Below, piece by piece: positions 1-8,923 of a DNA stretch of 51,350 nt. The DNA is taken from assembly GCF_014698825.1 (NCBI RefSeq), contig NZ_JACJTT010000039.1:1-51350 (forward strand), read 5' to 3'. How positions within the stretch are numbered: position 1 is the stretch's first letter; each line of letters starts with the position of its first letter. The notes beneath the pieces were generated by a model. The model searched no databases, was not told where the DNA came from, and saw only the letters and a list, made by a program, of their open reading frames with translations. Origin of the DNA: Richelia sinica FACHB-800. Lineage in GTDB: Bacteria > Cyanobacteriota > Cyanobacteriia > Cyanobacteriales > Nostocaceae. Both the position numbers and the translations under genes were made by a program.

Positions 1-33
1 AACTGTTTTTGTTGCTTTTCTTGGCAGGTTCAT
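1..33 (-). CDS. Possible 5' end of a minus-strand gene running off the window
   Basis: Reading leftwards from an ATG at 33-31, eleven codons stay open to the window edge (MNLPRKATKTV). A good ribosome-binding site (GAGGAGG, at about 46-39 on the minus strand) sits about 6-8 bases upstream, which is the main support. The product cannot be recognised from eleven residues. If real, the gene lies directly against the broken left end of the tnpB remnant. It could equally be a chance start. Confidence 0.3.
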   Translation of the reverse strand, partial: MNLPRKATKTV

Positions 34-47
34 CTCAAACCTCCTCG

Positions 48-1157
48 ATGGCAAGGGTTTTAGCCTCTCTCTCCTATTTTAGTTCCCCCCACTTTGACAG
101 AACAGGGATAAGTGCATACTGCAAAGAACTAGCTGCCAATTTTGAGTGGGCAAACAAGCTCAATTCAATGGCAAGGCAGGCATCAGCAGATAGGGCTTGG
201 GCTGCAATTTCTCGGTTTTACAGCAACTGCAAAAGACAAGTTCCAGGCAAGAAAGGGTTTCCAAGTTTCAAAAAACGTGGACATTCTGTGGAGTACAAAA
301 CCACAGGATGGCGGTTATCAGAGAATAGAAAACATCTCACCCTGACCGATGGTTTTGAGATTGGGAGACTAAAACTAGTTGGAACTTACGACCTGCATTT
401 TTATCAAGTCAAGGATATTAAGCGTGTTCGATTGGTAAAGCGTGCAGATGGTTACTACGCTCAATTTTGCATTGCTGTTGACCGAGAAATTCAGGTAGAA
501 CCAAGCAAAAAAGTTATTGGCTTAGATGTTGGTTTAGCTCATTTCTACACTGATTCCAATGGGGAGAAAGTAGACAACCCTAGATTTTTGAGGAAATCCG
601 AGAAGGCATTAAAACGCCTACAAAAACGGGTTTCTAAAAAGTTCACAAAAGGTAAACCCCAATCCAATAACTACAAAAAAGCTAGAAACAAACTAGCGAG
701 AAAACACTTGAAAGTTAGTAGACAGCGTAAAGACTTTGCTGTGAAGTTGGCAAGGTGCGTAATCCAATCTAACGATGTGGTTGTCTATGAAGACTTGCAA
801 GTGCGAAACATGATTAAAAATCGCAAACTAGCCAAAAGTATTAGTGATGCTTCTTGGTATCAGTTCCAGTGTTGGCTTGAATACTTTGGGAAGGTATACG
901 GCAAGATAACTATTGCTGTACCACCACACTGGACAAGCCAAAACTGTTCTCATTGTGGGGAAACTGTTGTCAAAACTTTGTCAACCAGAACCCATGAGTG
1001 CCCACATTGCGGAACTGTTTTAGACCGAGACGAAAATGCAGCACTGAATATTTTGGCTAAGGGATTAAGTACGACGGGGCACGTCGGAACTCACGCTTGG
1101 GGAGAGAACGACCTCTACTTGGATCTGGTGACAGGTTCAAGTAAGTTGGCTCGGTGA
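48..1157 (+). pseudogene. tnpB: IS605-family TnpB (RNA-guided nuclease/transposon accessory protein), N-terminally truncated
   Basis: TnpB proteins are RuvC-type nucleases of IS200/IS605 elements that cut DNA guided by an RNA made from the element's right end. The frame is open from position 9 (382 codons; numbering below from there). Homology to cyanobacterial TnpB begins only near residue 33 (TGISAYCKE). The usual first 35-40 residues are absent, and none of the three forward frames upstream encodes them. The rest is intact: RuvC residues D173 (GLDVG), E261 (YEDLQV) and D341 (DRDENAA), and a zinc finger with C313, C316, C331 and C334. No TnpA is present. The start given is the first ATG; it has no ribosome-binding site. 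The missing N-terminal wedge region suggests a dead or dying copy, although the catalytic core shows no decay, so truncation looks recent. An unusual but functional start outside the window's left edge cannot be excluded. Confidence 0.8.
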
Positions 1158-1195
1158 ACCAAGAATCCCCGAAATTCTATTTCGGGGAGTGTCAA
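1158..1195 (+). mobile_element. Right end of the IS605-type element (hairpin plus TCAA cleavage-type end)
   Basis: Just after the tnpB stop is a perfect 9-bp hairpin, CCCCGAAAT (1167-1175), 3-nt loop, ATTTCGGGG (1179-1187), followed by AGTG and TCAA at 1192-1195. A subterminal hairpin followed by a TCAA-type tetranucleotide is the known right-end architecture of the IS608/IS605 group, and the hairpin would form the 3' end of the TnpB guide RNA scaffold. By that rule the element ends at 1195, and the guide would be read from CCCTAGATGATGG onward. The left end is not in the window. Confidence 0.6.
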
Positions 1196-1277
1196 CCCTA
1201 GATGATGGTTATTATAGCTGTAGCGAGGATAATTAGGACATTATTAATCCTTGAAACGTAGATATAACAAGGCTTTC

Positions 1278-1312
1278 CCTCCTGCCTTCTGTCTTCTGCC
1301 CTCTGCCTCCTG
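1278..1312. repeat. Short tandem heptamer repeat (CCTTCTG-like)
   Basis: About five degenerate copies of a 7-base unit (CCTGCCTTCTG, TCTTCTG, CCCTCTG, CCTCCTG) lie in the gap between tnpB and the DUF2973 gene. Heptameric short tandemly repeated repetitive (STRR) sequences of this kind are typical of Nostocales intergenic DNA. No function is evident. Confidence 0.6.
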
Positions 1313-1368
1313 CTATAGTTGTGGAGATAGACGACTTTTGAGTGGTTCTACGGTTGCTTGAGTCTGGA

Positions 1369-1698
1369 TTAAGCTTCCTCTTGATTCTCTACTTTCTGTC
1401 CTGGGGAAGATTCATACAGGGCATCTAATTGTTGACGAGCATCTTCGACGTTAATCGAACGCATAATTAACAATGGCTCTTTAATGATGTTGCCAGAGTT
1501 ATCTAATAATTCAGGATGGGGGGTGTACTGCTGTTTGGTTCCATAATAACCAAAGCTACCAGGATTACCCATAGATGAGGATTTTTCTGGATAATTCCGC
1601 TCCCGATCAAAGCTAAACATAATGAGGTTGCGGATTAAGTTGCCCACAGCGATAAAAGCCAGGATAGTGAAAGCCAGAATATAGAGTAGGTGTAGCAT
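1369..1698 (-). CDS. DUF2973 small membrane protein
   Basis: This 109-residue protein has one N-terminal membrane helix (residues 2-26, LLYILAFTILAFIAVGNLI) followed by a soluble tail with a Gly/Tyr-rich stretch (PGSFGYYG) and an acidic C-terminus. The pattern matches the cyanobacterium-restricted family DUF2973, whose function is unknown. The ATG is preceded by GGAGA at 8-base spacing. It lies 249 bp downstream of a DUF2605 gene on the same strand; from memory of other cyanobacterial genomes these two families are frequent neighbours, which suggests a shared but unknown role. Family assignment is by sequence resemblance only. Confidence 0.75.
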   Translation of the reverse strand: MLHLLYILAFTILAFIAVGNLIRNLIMFSFDRERNYPEKSSSMGNPGSFGYYGTKQQYTPHPELLDNSGNIIKEPLLIMRSINVEDARQQLDALYESSPGQKVENQEEA

Positions 1699-1947
1699 AG
1701 CTATTTCTCCAAGACAGCAAGTTTGAAATTTTCTTCTTTTGGCGTTAAATTGCCGTGAATTGGCGATTTATGAACCCATCGCCGGCACATTTATTTGTTT
1801 AAACGCTGATTTTTTAGGGGATTTTTTATATTTGGTAAACCTGTTATTCAGCTTACGGTAACATGGGATACATTACTTTGTTAATGAAGATAATGTTAAG
1901 GATTTTATAGAATTTTCTCCTTTTGCATACCGGATAGCTGATTTGGC

Positions 1948-2265
1948 CTATTGTGCCTGGGTCTGATGGAAACGCATCCCTACTTTCCAGCATTCTGTGA
2001 CCAGTTGATGCCAAGGCGCTAATGTTGCCATATCTATCCCTACTTGGCAGTCACTAGCATTAAAAAGCATTTTGACTGCATTTAACTCTAATTCTGCTTG
2101 TTTGATTCTTCCCAGTAACTGAGATTGTTCTTGGTCGCTCATAAACGGCATTGTCTCATTTTCCAGTAATTGATGCGATCGCCCAAACCAATATTCAAAA
2201 TCCTCTAACAATGGCTCCAAGACTGTTTTGAGCAAATCAGCACTTGGTAAATTGGCATCTTGCAT
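1948..2265 (-). CDS. DUF2605 protein
   Basis: A 105-residue, mostly helical and acidic soluble protein (LLKTVLEPLLEDFEYWFGRS near the N-terminus). It resembles cyanobacterial family DUF2605, which has no assigned function. There is no signal peptide or membrane segment. It is transcribed toward the DUF2973 gene with a 249-bp gap, so it may be co-expressed but is not tightly packed. The start is the ATG at 2265; no strong ribosome-binding site is visible (upstream minus-strand sequence reads CTCCTCATAT). Confidence 0.75.
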   Translation of the reverse strand: MQDANLPSADLLKTVLEPLLEDFEYWFGRSHQLLENETMPFMSDQEQSQLLGRIKQAELELNAVKMLFNASDCQVGIDMATLAPWHQLVTECWKVGMRFHQTQAQ

Positions 2266-2587
2266 ATATGAGGAGCGTATTTCTAAATATCTTCTTAATA
2301 TTAACGTTATTTACGCTTCTTAACAATTGATTCATATATCCACATATACCCAAAAATATTAAAAATCTGTAGTTTAAAATACAAAATCTTATTATAAAAT
2401 TTGGACTCTAGGTTTGTACAGTCCTTGAAGATGAAGGTTTTCTATATCAACAGGTAGAATCGCTGATACTTCATAACTGCCAGAATGCCGTTGTAGTTCG
2501 CAAATGGCACGTCGTTAAGATAGATTAGGGAATATCATTTCCTGGAAAAATATATTTTTCAGAACTTTATTTGTAATCACTTCGCCA
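2266..2587. other. Gene-free divergent spacer between DUF2605 and thrS
   Basis: This 322-bp AT-rich region carries the divergent upstream regions of the DUF2605 gene (minus) and thrS (plus). No convincing RNA structure, T-box-like element or coding sequence is visible. A weak local inverted repeat (AAATATATTTTT, around 2549-2560) precedes thrS. Confidence 0.4.
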
Positions 2588-4432
2588 ATGGTTCAGCAGC
2601 CGATGTCGCCTAATCAAGAACCCAATAACTCAGAACAACCAGAAAAAATCTATTTACCGCGTACCAGCGAATCCGAGACATTAAAAAAGATTCGCCACAC
2701 CGCTTCCCATGTCATGGCGATGGCAGTACAAAAGCTGTTTCCCAAGGCGCAAGTCACAATTGGCCCCTGGATTGAAAATGGATTTTATTACGACTTTGAT
2801 AATCCAGAACCATTCACTGACAAAGACTTGAAAGCCATCCAAAAAGAGATGGTGAAAATTATTAACCGCAAATTGCCTGTAGTGCGGGAAGAAGTGAGTC
2901 GAGAAGAAGCAAAGCGCCGGATTGAGGCAATTCAGGAACCTTACAAGCTGGAAATTCTGGCAGATATTAAGGAAGAACCGATCACCATTTATCATTTAGG
3001 TAACGAATGGTGGGACTTGTGCGCTGGCCCCCATGTTGAAAATACTAAAGATATCCACCCCAAAGCCATCGAATTAGAAAGCGTTGCTGGTGCTTATTGG
3101 CGAGGAGATGAAACCAAAGCCCAATTACAACGGATTTACGCGACTGCTTGGGAAACCCCTGAACAACTAGCAGAGTATAAACGCCGTAAGGAAGAAGCTT
3201 TACGTAGAGACCACCGCAAGTTAGGGAAAGAATTAGGTCTGTTTATTTTCGCTGACCCAGTGGGGCCTGGTTTACCTTTGTGGACTCCCAAGGGAACTTT
3301 GTTAAGGAGCATTTTAGAGGACTTCCTCAAACAGGAACAGTTAAAACGGGGTTATTTGCCTGTGGTGACTCCCCATATCGCCAGGGTAGATTTATTTAAA
3401 ACCTCTGGACATTGGCAGAAATATAAGGAAGATATGTTTCCTTTAATGGCAGAGGATGAAGCCGCAGCAGCCATAGAACAGGGTTTTGTCCTCAAACCGA
3501 TGAACTGCCCTTTCCATATCCAAATATATAAGAGTGAGTTGCGTTCCTATCGGGAATTACCGATGCGGTTGGCAGAATTTGGTACTGTTTACCGTTATGA
3601 ACAATCGGGGGAATTGGGTGGTTTAACGAGGGTACGTGGTTTTACGGTTGACGACTCTCACCTGTTTGTTGCCCCTGAACAGCTAGATAATGAATTCCTC
3701 AATGTTGTCGATTTGATTTTAACTGTGTTCAGAAGTCTGCAACTGAAGAACTTCAAAGCCAGATTGAGTTTCCGTGACCCAGCCAGTGATAAATATATTG
3801 GTGGAGATGAGGTTTGGAATAAAGCGGAAGGTGCGATTCGTCGTGCTGTGCAAGAGTTGGGGATGGAACATTTTGAGGGTATTGGAGAAGCGGCTTTCTA
3901 TGGACCCAAACTCGATTTTATTTTCCGTGACGCATTAGACAGGGAATGGCAATTGGGAACAGTTCAGGTAGATTACAACTTACCAGAACGGTTTGACTTG
4001 GAATATGTGGCTGAAGATGGTTCCCGCAAGCGTCCTGTGATGATTCACCGCGCACCCTTTGGTTCTTTGGAACGTTTGATTGGGATTCTGATTGAAGAAT
4101 ATGCTGGTGATTTCCCACTGTGGTTAGCACCTGTACAAATTAGGCTTTTACCTGTGGGTGAAGCCCAGTTAGACTTTACCAAGGAAGTGGCTGCAAAGAT
4201 GGTGGCTTTGGGCATTCGTGCAGAAGTAGATAAAAGTGGCGATCGCTTGGGTAAGTTGATTCGCAATGCTGAAAAGGATAAAATTCCCGTGATGGCGGTA
4301 GTGGGTGCCAAGGAAGTAGAAACCAACTCCTTAAGTATCCGTACCCGTGCTTCTGGGGAATTGGGAGTGATCGCTGTAGATGAGGTGATCGATAAGATTA
4401 AGGGAGCAATTACTAATTTCAGTAATTTCTAG
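2588..4432 (+). CDS. thrS: Threonyl-tRNA synthetase
   Basis: Class II synthetase (614 residues) that charges tRNA-Thr with threonine in the cytoplasm. The second N-terminal domain, which edits Ser-tRNA-Thr, is present with both signature pairs: H37xxxH41 and C145xxxH149. The catalytic domain (about 215-510) has the zinc ligands expected from the E. coli enzyme (C307 in KPMNCPFH, H358 in DDSHLF, H487 in MIHRAPFG) and motif 3 (FGSLERL). An anticodon-binding domain follows (about 515-614). The N-terminal TGS domain of the E. coli enzyme (642 residues) is missing; only about 20 unstructured residues precede the editing domain. Anabaena is known to carry two ThrRS genes, an accurate constitutive T1 and a proofreading-impaired, low-zinc-induced T2. 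The intact editing motifs fit the T1 type better, by inference. It converges on the adaptor gene at 4500. Confidence 0.97.
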   Translation: MVQQPMSPNQEPNNSEQPEKIYLPRTSESETLKKIRHTASHVMAMAVQKLFPKAQVTIGPWIENGFYYDFDNPEPFTDKDLKAIQKEMVKIINRKLPVVREEVSREEAKRRIEAIQEPYKLEILADIKEEPITIYHLGNEWWDLCAGPHVENTKDIHPKAIELESVAGAYWRGDETKAQLQRIYATAWETPEQLAEYKRRKEEALRRDHRKLGKELGLFIFADPVGPGLPLWTPKGTLLRSILEDFLKQEQLKRGYLPVVTPHIARVDLFKTSGHWQKYKEDMFPLMAEDEAAAAIEQGFVLKPMNCPFHIQIYKSELRSYRELPMRLAEFGTVYRYEQSGELGGLTRVRGFTVDDSHLFVAPEQLDNEFLNVVDLILTVFRSLQLKNFKARLSFRDPASDKYIGGDEVWNKAEGAIRRAVQELGMEHFEGIGEAAFYGPKLDFIFRDALDREWQLGTVQVDYNLPERFDLEYVAEDGSRKRPVMIHRAPFGSLERLIGILIEEYAGDFPLWLAPVQIRLLPVGEAQLDFTKEVAAKMVALGIRAEVDKSGDRLGKLIRNAEKDKIPVMAVVGAKEVETNSLSIRTRASGELGVIAVDEVIDKIKGAITNFSNF

Positions 4433-4450
4433 ATATCCCTTGATATTGGT

Positions 4451-4474
4451 GGGGTAGGTGAGACAGCCTACCCT
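4451..4474. terminator. Hairpin between convergent thrS and the adaptor gene
   Basis: GGGTAGG (4452-4458) pairs perfectly with CCTACCC (4467-4473) across an 8-nt loop, centred in the 67-bp gap between two convergent genes. No long T-tract follows on either strand, so termination is inferred from position and structure only. Confidence 0.45.
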
Positions 4475-4499
4475 TGACCGAGAGTCAGATAATTATTAA

Positions 4500-5990
4500 T
4501 TATTGACTCACGACACGGACGTGATCGCCATCTTTCAAATATCCTGCACCATCAATCACTACCTGTTCACCTAACTTTAAGCCTGCTTTGATAGCCACTT
4601 TGTCACCTGGCATCAGTTCTGCCACAGCGACTTTTTGACTACGCACTGTTCTCACTTCTACATTTTGGTCATTATCCAAATCTTCACCGGATAAGACAAA
4701 AACAATCACACTACCATCTGCTTGGCTTTGTATAGCTTTTTGAGGAATTACCATGCCTTTGCTAGTATCGACATTGATTCTGGCACGGGCAAACATACCG
4801 ACTTTAAACACATCATTTGTGGGTAAATCAATTTTGACGGTGGCTTCTCGTCTGGTGTCATTGATAACGGGTTGAATTTCTCGCACTCTTCCTTGTAAAG
4901 TTACTTGTCGATTCAGATCCGAGGTAACTTCCACCACAGAACCAATTTTAATTTGAGCAAGTTCCACCTCTGGTACTTTGGCCTGAAGCTCTAATTTACC
5001 CTCTTTAATAATGGAAAATAGTTTTTGTGTTCCTCCTACCACGGTTCCCACTTGGGTTTGTGGTGGTACACCAGTGACATCTCCAACTCGCGCTAACTTC
5101 TCAGCAATAATACCAGCAACAGGCGATCGCACTATTGTTTGTTCTAATTGAGTTTTTAATTGTTCTATCTTGGCTGCACTGCTACGAACTATCGCTTGGG
5201 ACTTATTCACCATCGCCACACCATTGCCAATATTAGCTTTGGCACTAGCCACATTAGCCATAGCCGTCCGCACATTTTCTTGGGCTACCCGCACCGACTC
5301 CACCAAAGTTTTGACAGTATAGGCACGGGTATCATATTCTTGCTGACTTACAGCACCGGAAGCCACCAGTTGTTGATAACGCTGTAAATTCTTTTGTGCT
5401 TCCTCTAATCTTGCCTGTGCTTGGGCTAAATCTGCTCTTCTTTGTTGAGCGATCGCTTGATTTGCCGTGATATTTGCCTGCTTTGATGCCAAATCAGCTT
5501 GCTTTGATTGCACATCCGCTTGATCTGACTCCATGTCAGCCCTAGCCTGATTAATTTGAGCTTGTAGTACAGAATCATCTAATATCGCTAAAACTTGTCC
5601 TTGACGAACAAAAGCGCCTTCTTTTACATTCTCAGGAATTTTTTTGATTTGTAAACCATTAGCCTGGGGTAACACAGGAATCAAATCACGGGCAGCAATA
5701 GTACCATTTGTATCTAAAGTCTGATTAACACTTCCAGATGCTACAGGTGCAGTTGTGACAGTCATAGCTATTTGTATAGGTTGACTCTCCACTGCCTTGG
5801 TTGGAGAAGGAGAACGAGGACGCAATAAACTCATTCCCATCACCGTCAGTCCCATTCCTAAACAAGTTCCCAACAATAAGGCCATCATCCAAGAACGGTT
5901 ACTTCCCTGGGGTGCTAAATGCTGATTTTGTTCATCCCCATACTTCACAGACTCTACTTCCTCTACTTCTGAAAAACCATCATTGCCCAT
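4500..5990 (-). CDS. RND-type efflux membrane fusion protein (HlyD/AcrA family)
   Basis: Periplasmic adaptor (496 residues) that links an inner-membrane RND pump to an outer-membrane channel. After a cytoplasmic start there is one membrane anchor (about 36-57, ALLLGTCLGMGLTVMGMSLL). Next come a split biotinyl-lipoyl domain (VREGAFV-like, KEGAFVRQGQVLAILDD; second half TIVRSPVAGIIAEKLARVGD) and a long Gln/Ala-rich coiled coil between the halves (about 140-280). A beta-barrel and membrane-proximal domain end the protein. The coiled coil is longer than in AcrA. No pump gene is adjacent. The RND pump at 47830-51000 is about 42 kb away and lacks an adjacent adaptor within the window, so the two could work together, but this is unproven. 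Confidence 0.88.
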   Translation of the reverse strand: MGNDGFSEVEEVESVKYGDEQNQHLAPQGSNRSWMMALLLGTCLGMGLTVMGMSLLRPRSPSPTKAVESQPIQIAMTVTTAPVASGSVNQTLDTNGTIAARDLIPVLPQANGLQIKKIPENVKEGAFVRQGQVLAILDDSVLQAQINQARADMESDQADVQSKQADLASKQANITANQAIAQQRRADLAQAQARLEEAQKNLQRYQQLVASGAVSQQEYDTRAYTVKTLVESVRVAQENVRTAMANVASAKANIGNGVAMVNKSQAIVRSSAAKIEQLKTQLEQTIVRSPVAGIIAEKLARVGDVTGVPPQTQVGTVVGGTQKLFSIIKEGKLELQAKVPEVELAQIKIGSVVEVTSDLNRQVTLQGRVREIQPVINDTRREATVKIDLPTNDVFKVGMFARARINVDTSKGMVIPQKAIQSQADGSVIVFVLSGEDLDNDQNVEVRTVRSQKVAVAELMPGDKVAIKAGLKLGEQVVIDGAGYLKDGDHVRVVSQ

Positions 5991-6513
5991 CGTCCAACCT
6001 CCAATTTTCCACTTGGCAACTATCCAGGGAAATATTTATTCACAAATTTAATGACCTTATTTCACTATTACGCAATTAAAGCCGGGATAGGGAAAACCAG
6101 AAAATTTGACCATTTGGTAAAATCACCAGAACATCAAGCTACTTTTCTCATCCTCTACACCCCAAGTAGCCATTTTTTCTATGCCTGAGGTTAATTACCG
6201 TAACGTAAAAGCTGAAGCTAGGACATTCAACCGCTAAAATCTAAGTAAAATCAACAATATACCTGAAAAATGAGTCTAAATGCACAAATTTGTTTATTTA
6301 GCAACTACCCAAAGTCATAAATTAGCCAAAAAGAAGTAGATCATGTAAACTAAATCCAACGCACCTTAAACATCTTTGGAGACTAGCTCCAAGCGCAAAT
6401 CAACCACCAATGTTACATATACCCAAAAATCTACATTCTCCAAAATACCTACTCAAACAACTGAATATATTAAATAACTAGTTTGAAAACATAGAGAATC
6501 AGAGAATAAATTT
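5991..6513. other. Gene-free divergent region upstream of the adaptor and HD genes
   Basis: This 523-bp AT-rich spacer holds the upstream regions of the adaptor gene (minus) and the HD-domain gene (plus). No RNA gene, convincing small coding sequence or named regulatory box was recognised. Confidence 0.4.
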
Positions 6514-7389
6514 ATGTTCAATACAACAGAAATTATAATTGATGCTTTTGTAAATCAAATTCGTGAAGGTTATCGTCGTACCTACGGAGGCTTAAAAACA
6601 GATTATCAAGACATCATTGCTTGGGCTGGTAATATGGCGTTGGAAAACATCGCCAACAGTGATGCCCTATATCATAACGTCGAGCATTCTGTTCTCGTCA
6701 CCCTAGTGGGACAAGAAATTTTGCGGGGTAAACATATCCGTGAAGGTGGTGTTTCCTGTGAAGACTGGTTACACTTCATTATCTCCCTAGTCTGTCACGA
6801 CATTGGCTATGTTAAAGGTGTTTGTCGTCAAGATAAAGAAGCAGAAGGCTTATATGCTACTGGTCAAAATGGAAGTATGGTTTCCCTTCCTCCTGGTGCT
6901 TCTGATGCTAGCCTCACGCCCTATCATGTAGACAGAGCTAAATTATTTATTGATGAGCGATTTGGTGGACATACCTTAATTGATGCTGAAGCAATCAAGC
7001 GAAATATTGAATTAACTCGTTTTCCTGTCCCCACCGTTGATGACCACCAAGATACTAACAACTTTGCTGGTTTAGTTAGGGCTGCTGATTTAATTGGTCA
7101 ATTGAGTGACCCGCGTTATTTGAAAAAAATCACTAGCTTGTTCTACGAATTTGAAGAAACAGGGATGAATAAAGTCCTCAAATATAAAAATCCTGGTGAT
7201 TTGCGGAAAAACTACGCTAAGTTTTATTGGCACGGAGTTTATCCCTATATCAAAGATGGGCTACGTTATTTATCTCTCACTCAACAAGGTAAACAAATCC
7301 TGGCTAATCTTTATTCCAACGTCTTTGTGGTAGAACATGAAAAACAACAAGAAGAGTTGCAATATTTAGTCGAACAATTACATGCGTAA
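6514..7389 (+). CDS. HD-domain metal-dependent phosphohydrolase
   Basis: A 291-residue soluble protein with an HD-type metal site: H54 and H58 (HNVEHS), H95-D96 (VCHDIGYVKG) and D192 (RAADLIGQLSDP). HD proteins hydrolyse phosphate esters such as nucleotides or cyclic nucleotides; the substrate here is not evident. There is no HD-GYP signature and no accessory sensor domain. The insertion between the HD pair and the last Asp (about 105-180) is longer than in small HD enzymes. The ATG gives a good fit to the conserved N-terminus. It stands alone, with the permease gene starting 106 bp downstream. Confidence 0.85.
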   Translation: MFNTTEIIIDAFVNQIREGYRRTYGGLKTDYQDIIAWAGNMALENIANSDALYHNVEHSVLVTLVGQEILRGKHIREGGVSCEDWLHFIISLVCHDIGYVKGVCRQDKEAEGLYATGQNGSMVSLPPGASDASLTPYHVDRAKLFIDERFGGHTLIDAEAIKRNIELTRFPVPTVDDHQDTNNFAGLVRAADLIGQLSDPRYLKKITSLFYEFEETGMNKVLKYKNPGDLRKNYAKFYWHGVYPYIKDGLRYLSLTQQGKQILANLYSNVFVVEHEKQQEELQYLVEQLHA

Positions 7390-7495
7390 ATGGGGAATTG
7401 GGGAAGAATAAATCATCATTAATGCTTGGTAAATACCCTCTTCCCAATCCCTAAACTTTTTGATATTCAGAGTTATTTACTGTTGCATTACAACT

Positions 7496-8611
7496 ATGAA
7501 TTGGTGGCAGAGACTACAAAAAAATCCTCTGGCAAAATTTGGCGCTATTGTACTGTTATGTTTCTATTTAGCAGTTATTGCGGCTGATTTTCTAGCCCCA
7601 TACGACCCCTATGATTCCCAGCCCAATGGCTCCCTTCTGCCCCCTACCAAAGTTTATTGGACTTCTCCCTCAGGCCAGTTTATCGGTCCCCATGTCTACC
7701 CGACAACTCAAGGGGATACTAACATGGAAACTGGAGAACGCAAACTGATAGTAGACTTTAAACAGCCTACACCTTTACGATTTTTTGTTTCTGGGCCTGA
7801 ATATCGATTATTTAGAATTAGTATGCCCCTACCTCCCAAATGGGATGAAGTAACTCTCATTCCTGGCATACCTTTAAATTGGCATGTCTTTGGTACTACA
7901 GGCAAAGGTAAATATAATTTATTGGGAACCGATGAACAAGGCAGAGATCAATTTAGCCGCTTGTTATATGGTGGGCGGATTAGTATGTTCATTGGTATTT
8001 TTGGTATTATCATCACCTATCCTTTGGGTCTAATGATAGGTGGAATCTCTGGTTATTTTGGTGGTGTAATTGATAGTGTGATTATGCGCTTGGCAGAAGT
8101 TTTAATGACTTTTCCTAGCTTTTATCTATTAGTGGCATTATCAGGTTTTTTAAGCCCCCAATTAACTAGTAGTCAGAGATTTTTAATGATTGTGGTGATT
8201 ACTTCAGTTATTAGTTGGGCTGGTTTAGCTAGAGTTATTCGCGGGCAGGTTTTATCTATTAAAGAGCGAGAATTTGTCCAAGCAGTACAAGCTATGGGTG
8301 GTAACCCTATGTATATTATTCTGCGCCATATTTTGCCGCAAACAGCTACCTACATTATTATTTCCGCTACACTGACAATTCCTAGTTTTATTGGTGCTGA
8401 AGCTGTATTAAGTTTGTTTGGCTTGGGTATTCAACAACCAGACCCTTCCTGGGGAAATATGTTGTCTTTAGCCAGTAATGCCTCTATTTTAGTTTTACAA
8501 CCTTGGTTGATTTGTCCCCCAGCCATACTAATTATTCTCACAGTATTAGCTTTTAACTTGCTGGGTGATGGTTTACGGGATGCGTTAGATCCCAGAAGTT
8601 TACAGAGATAG
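7496..8611 (+). CDS. ABC transporter permease, peptide/nickel (DppC/OppC) type
   Basis: Inner-membrane permease of about 371 residues. The N-terminal OppC-type segment (LAKFGAIVLLCFYLAVIAADFLAPYDP) is followed by a roughly 110-residue extracytoplasmic stretch and the family hallmark GTDEQGRDQFSRLLYGGR. Five further membrane helices follow, with an EAA loop (EFVQAVQAMGGNPMYIILRH) that docks the ATPase. The frame is open from a TTG at 7460, but the ATG at 7496 (MNWWQRLQ) fits the family start. No partner permease, ATPase or binding protein is nearby; in cyanobacteria these genes are often scattered. The long loop after the first helix is typical of cyanobacterial members. Substrate is unknown; di- or oligopeptides are most likely by family. 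Confidence 0.88.
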   Translation: MNWWQRLQKNPLAKFGAIVLLCFYLAVIAADFLAPYDPYDSQPNGSLLPPTKVYWTSPSGQFIGPHVYPTTQGDTNMETGERKLIVDFKQPTPLRFFVSGPEYRLFRISMPLPPKWDEVTLIPGIPLNWHVFGTTGKGKYNLLGTDEQGRDQFSRLLYGGRISMFIGIFGIIITYPLGLMIGGISGYFGGVIDSVIMRLAEVLMTFPSFYLLVALSGFLSPQLTSSQRFLMIVVITSVISWAGLARVIRGQVLSIKEREFVQAVQAMGGNPMYIILRHILPQTATYIIISATLTIPSFIGAEAVLSLFGLGIQQPDPSWGNMLSLASNASILVLQPWLICPPAILIILTVLAFNLLGDGLRDALDPRSLQR

Positions 8612-8923
8612 AAGGGCACAGAAAAAACGACAAAATTAGCCGTTTGGACATTCACTGAAGCTGTGTCCAACTGTGTCCGTAGTAATTGAGCTTTTAGAAA
8701 TTCACACAGAACCCTGTCACCTAGCCACAACTAGATTGCTAAAGTTTTTGCTTGTATACCAAAATATATATACTGGTGCGTTACCGTATTCTAACGCACC
8801 TTCCTCAAGCCATTGAGGTTTTAGATGTGCGATTTTAGATGAGGAATTGCTATCAATTAAAAATTGCATCAATTTGTAAATTGTCAATCCCAAACCTAAA
8901 ATCCCCAATCTAAAATTAAATGA
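8612..8923. other. Gene-free convergent spacer with a GGTGCGTTA palindrome
   Basis: The 312-bp gap between the permease (plus) and crhR (minus) contains GGTGCGTTA (8775-8783), an 8-nt loop and TAACGCACC (8792-8800), a perfect 9-bp stem. A related imperfect copy occurs at 37576-37603. It probably belongs to a dispersed palindromic repeat family and could also act as a terminator. Confidence 0.5.

Noticed and set aside
4500-5990. Type I secretion HlyD adaptor
   Set aside because: The C-terminal region and lipoyl-barrel layout fit RND adaptors better and no type I ABC exporter is adjacent.
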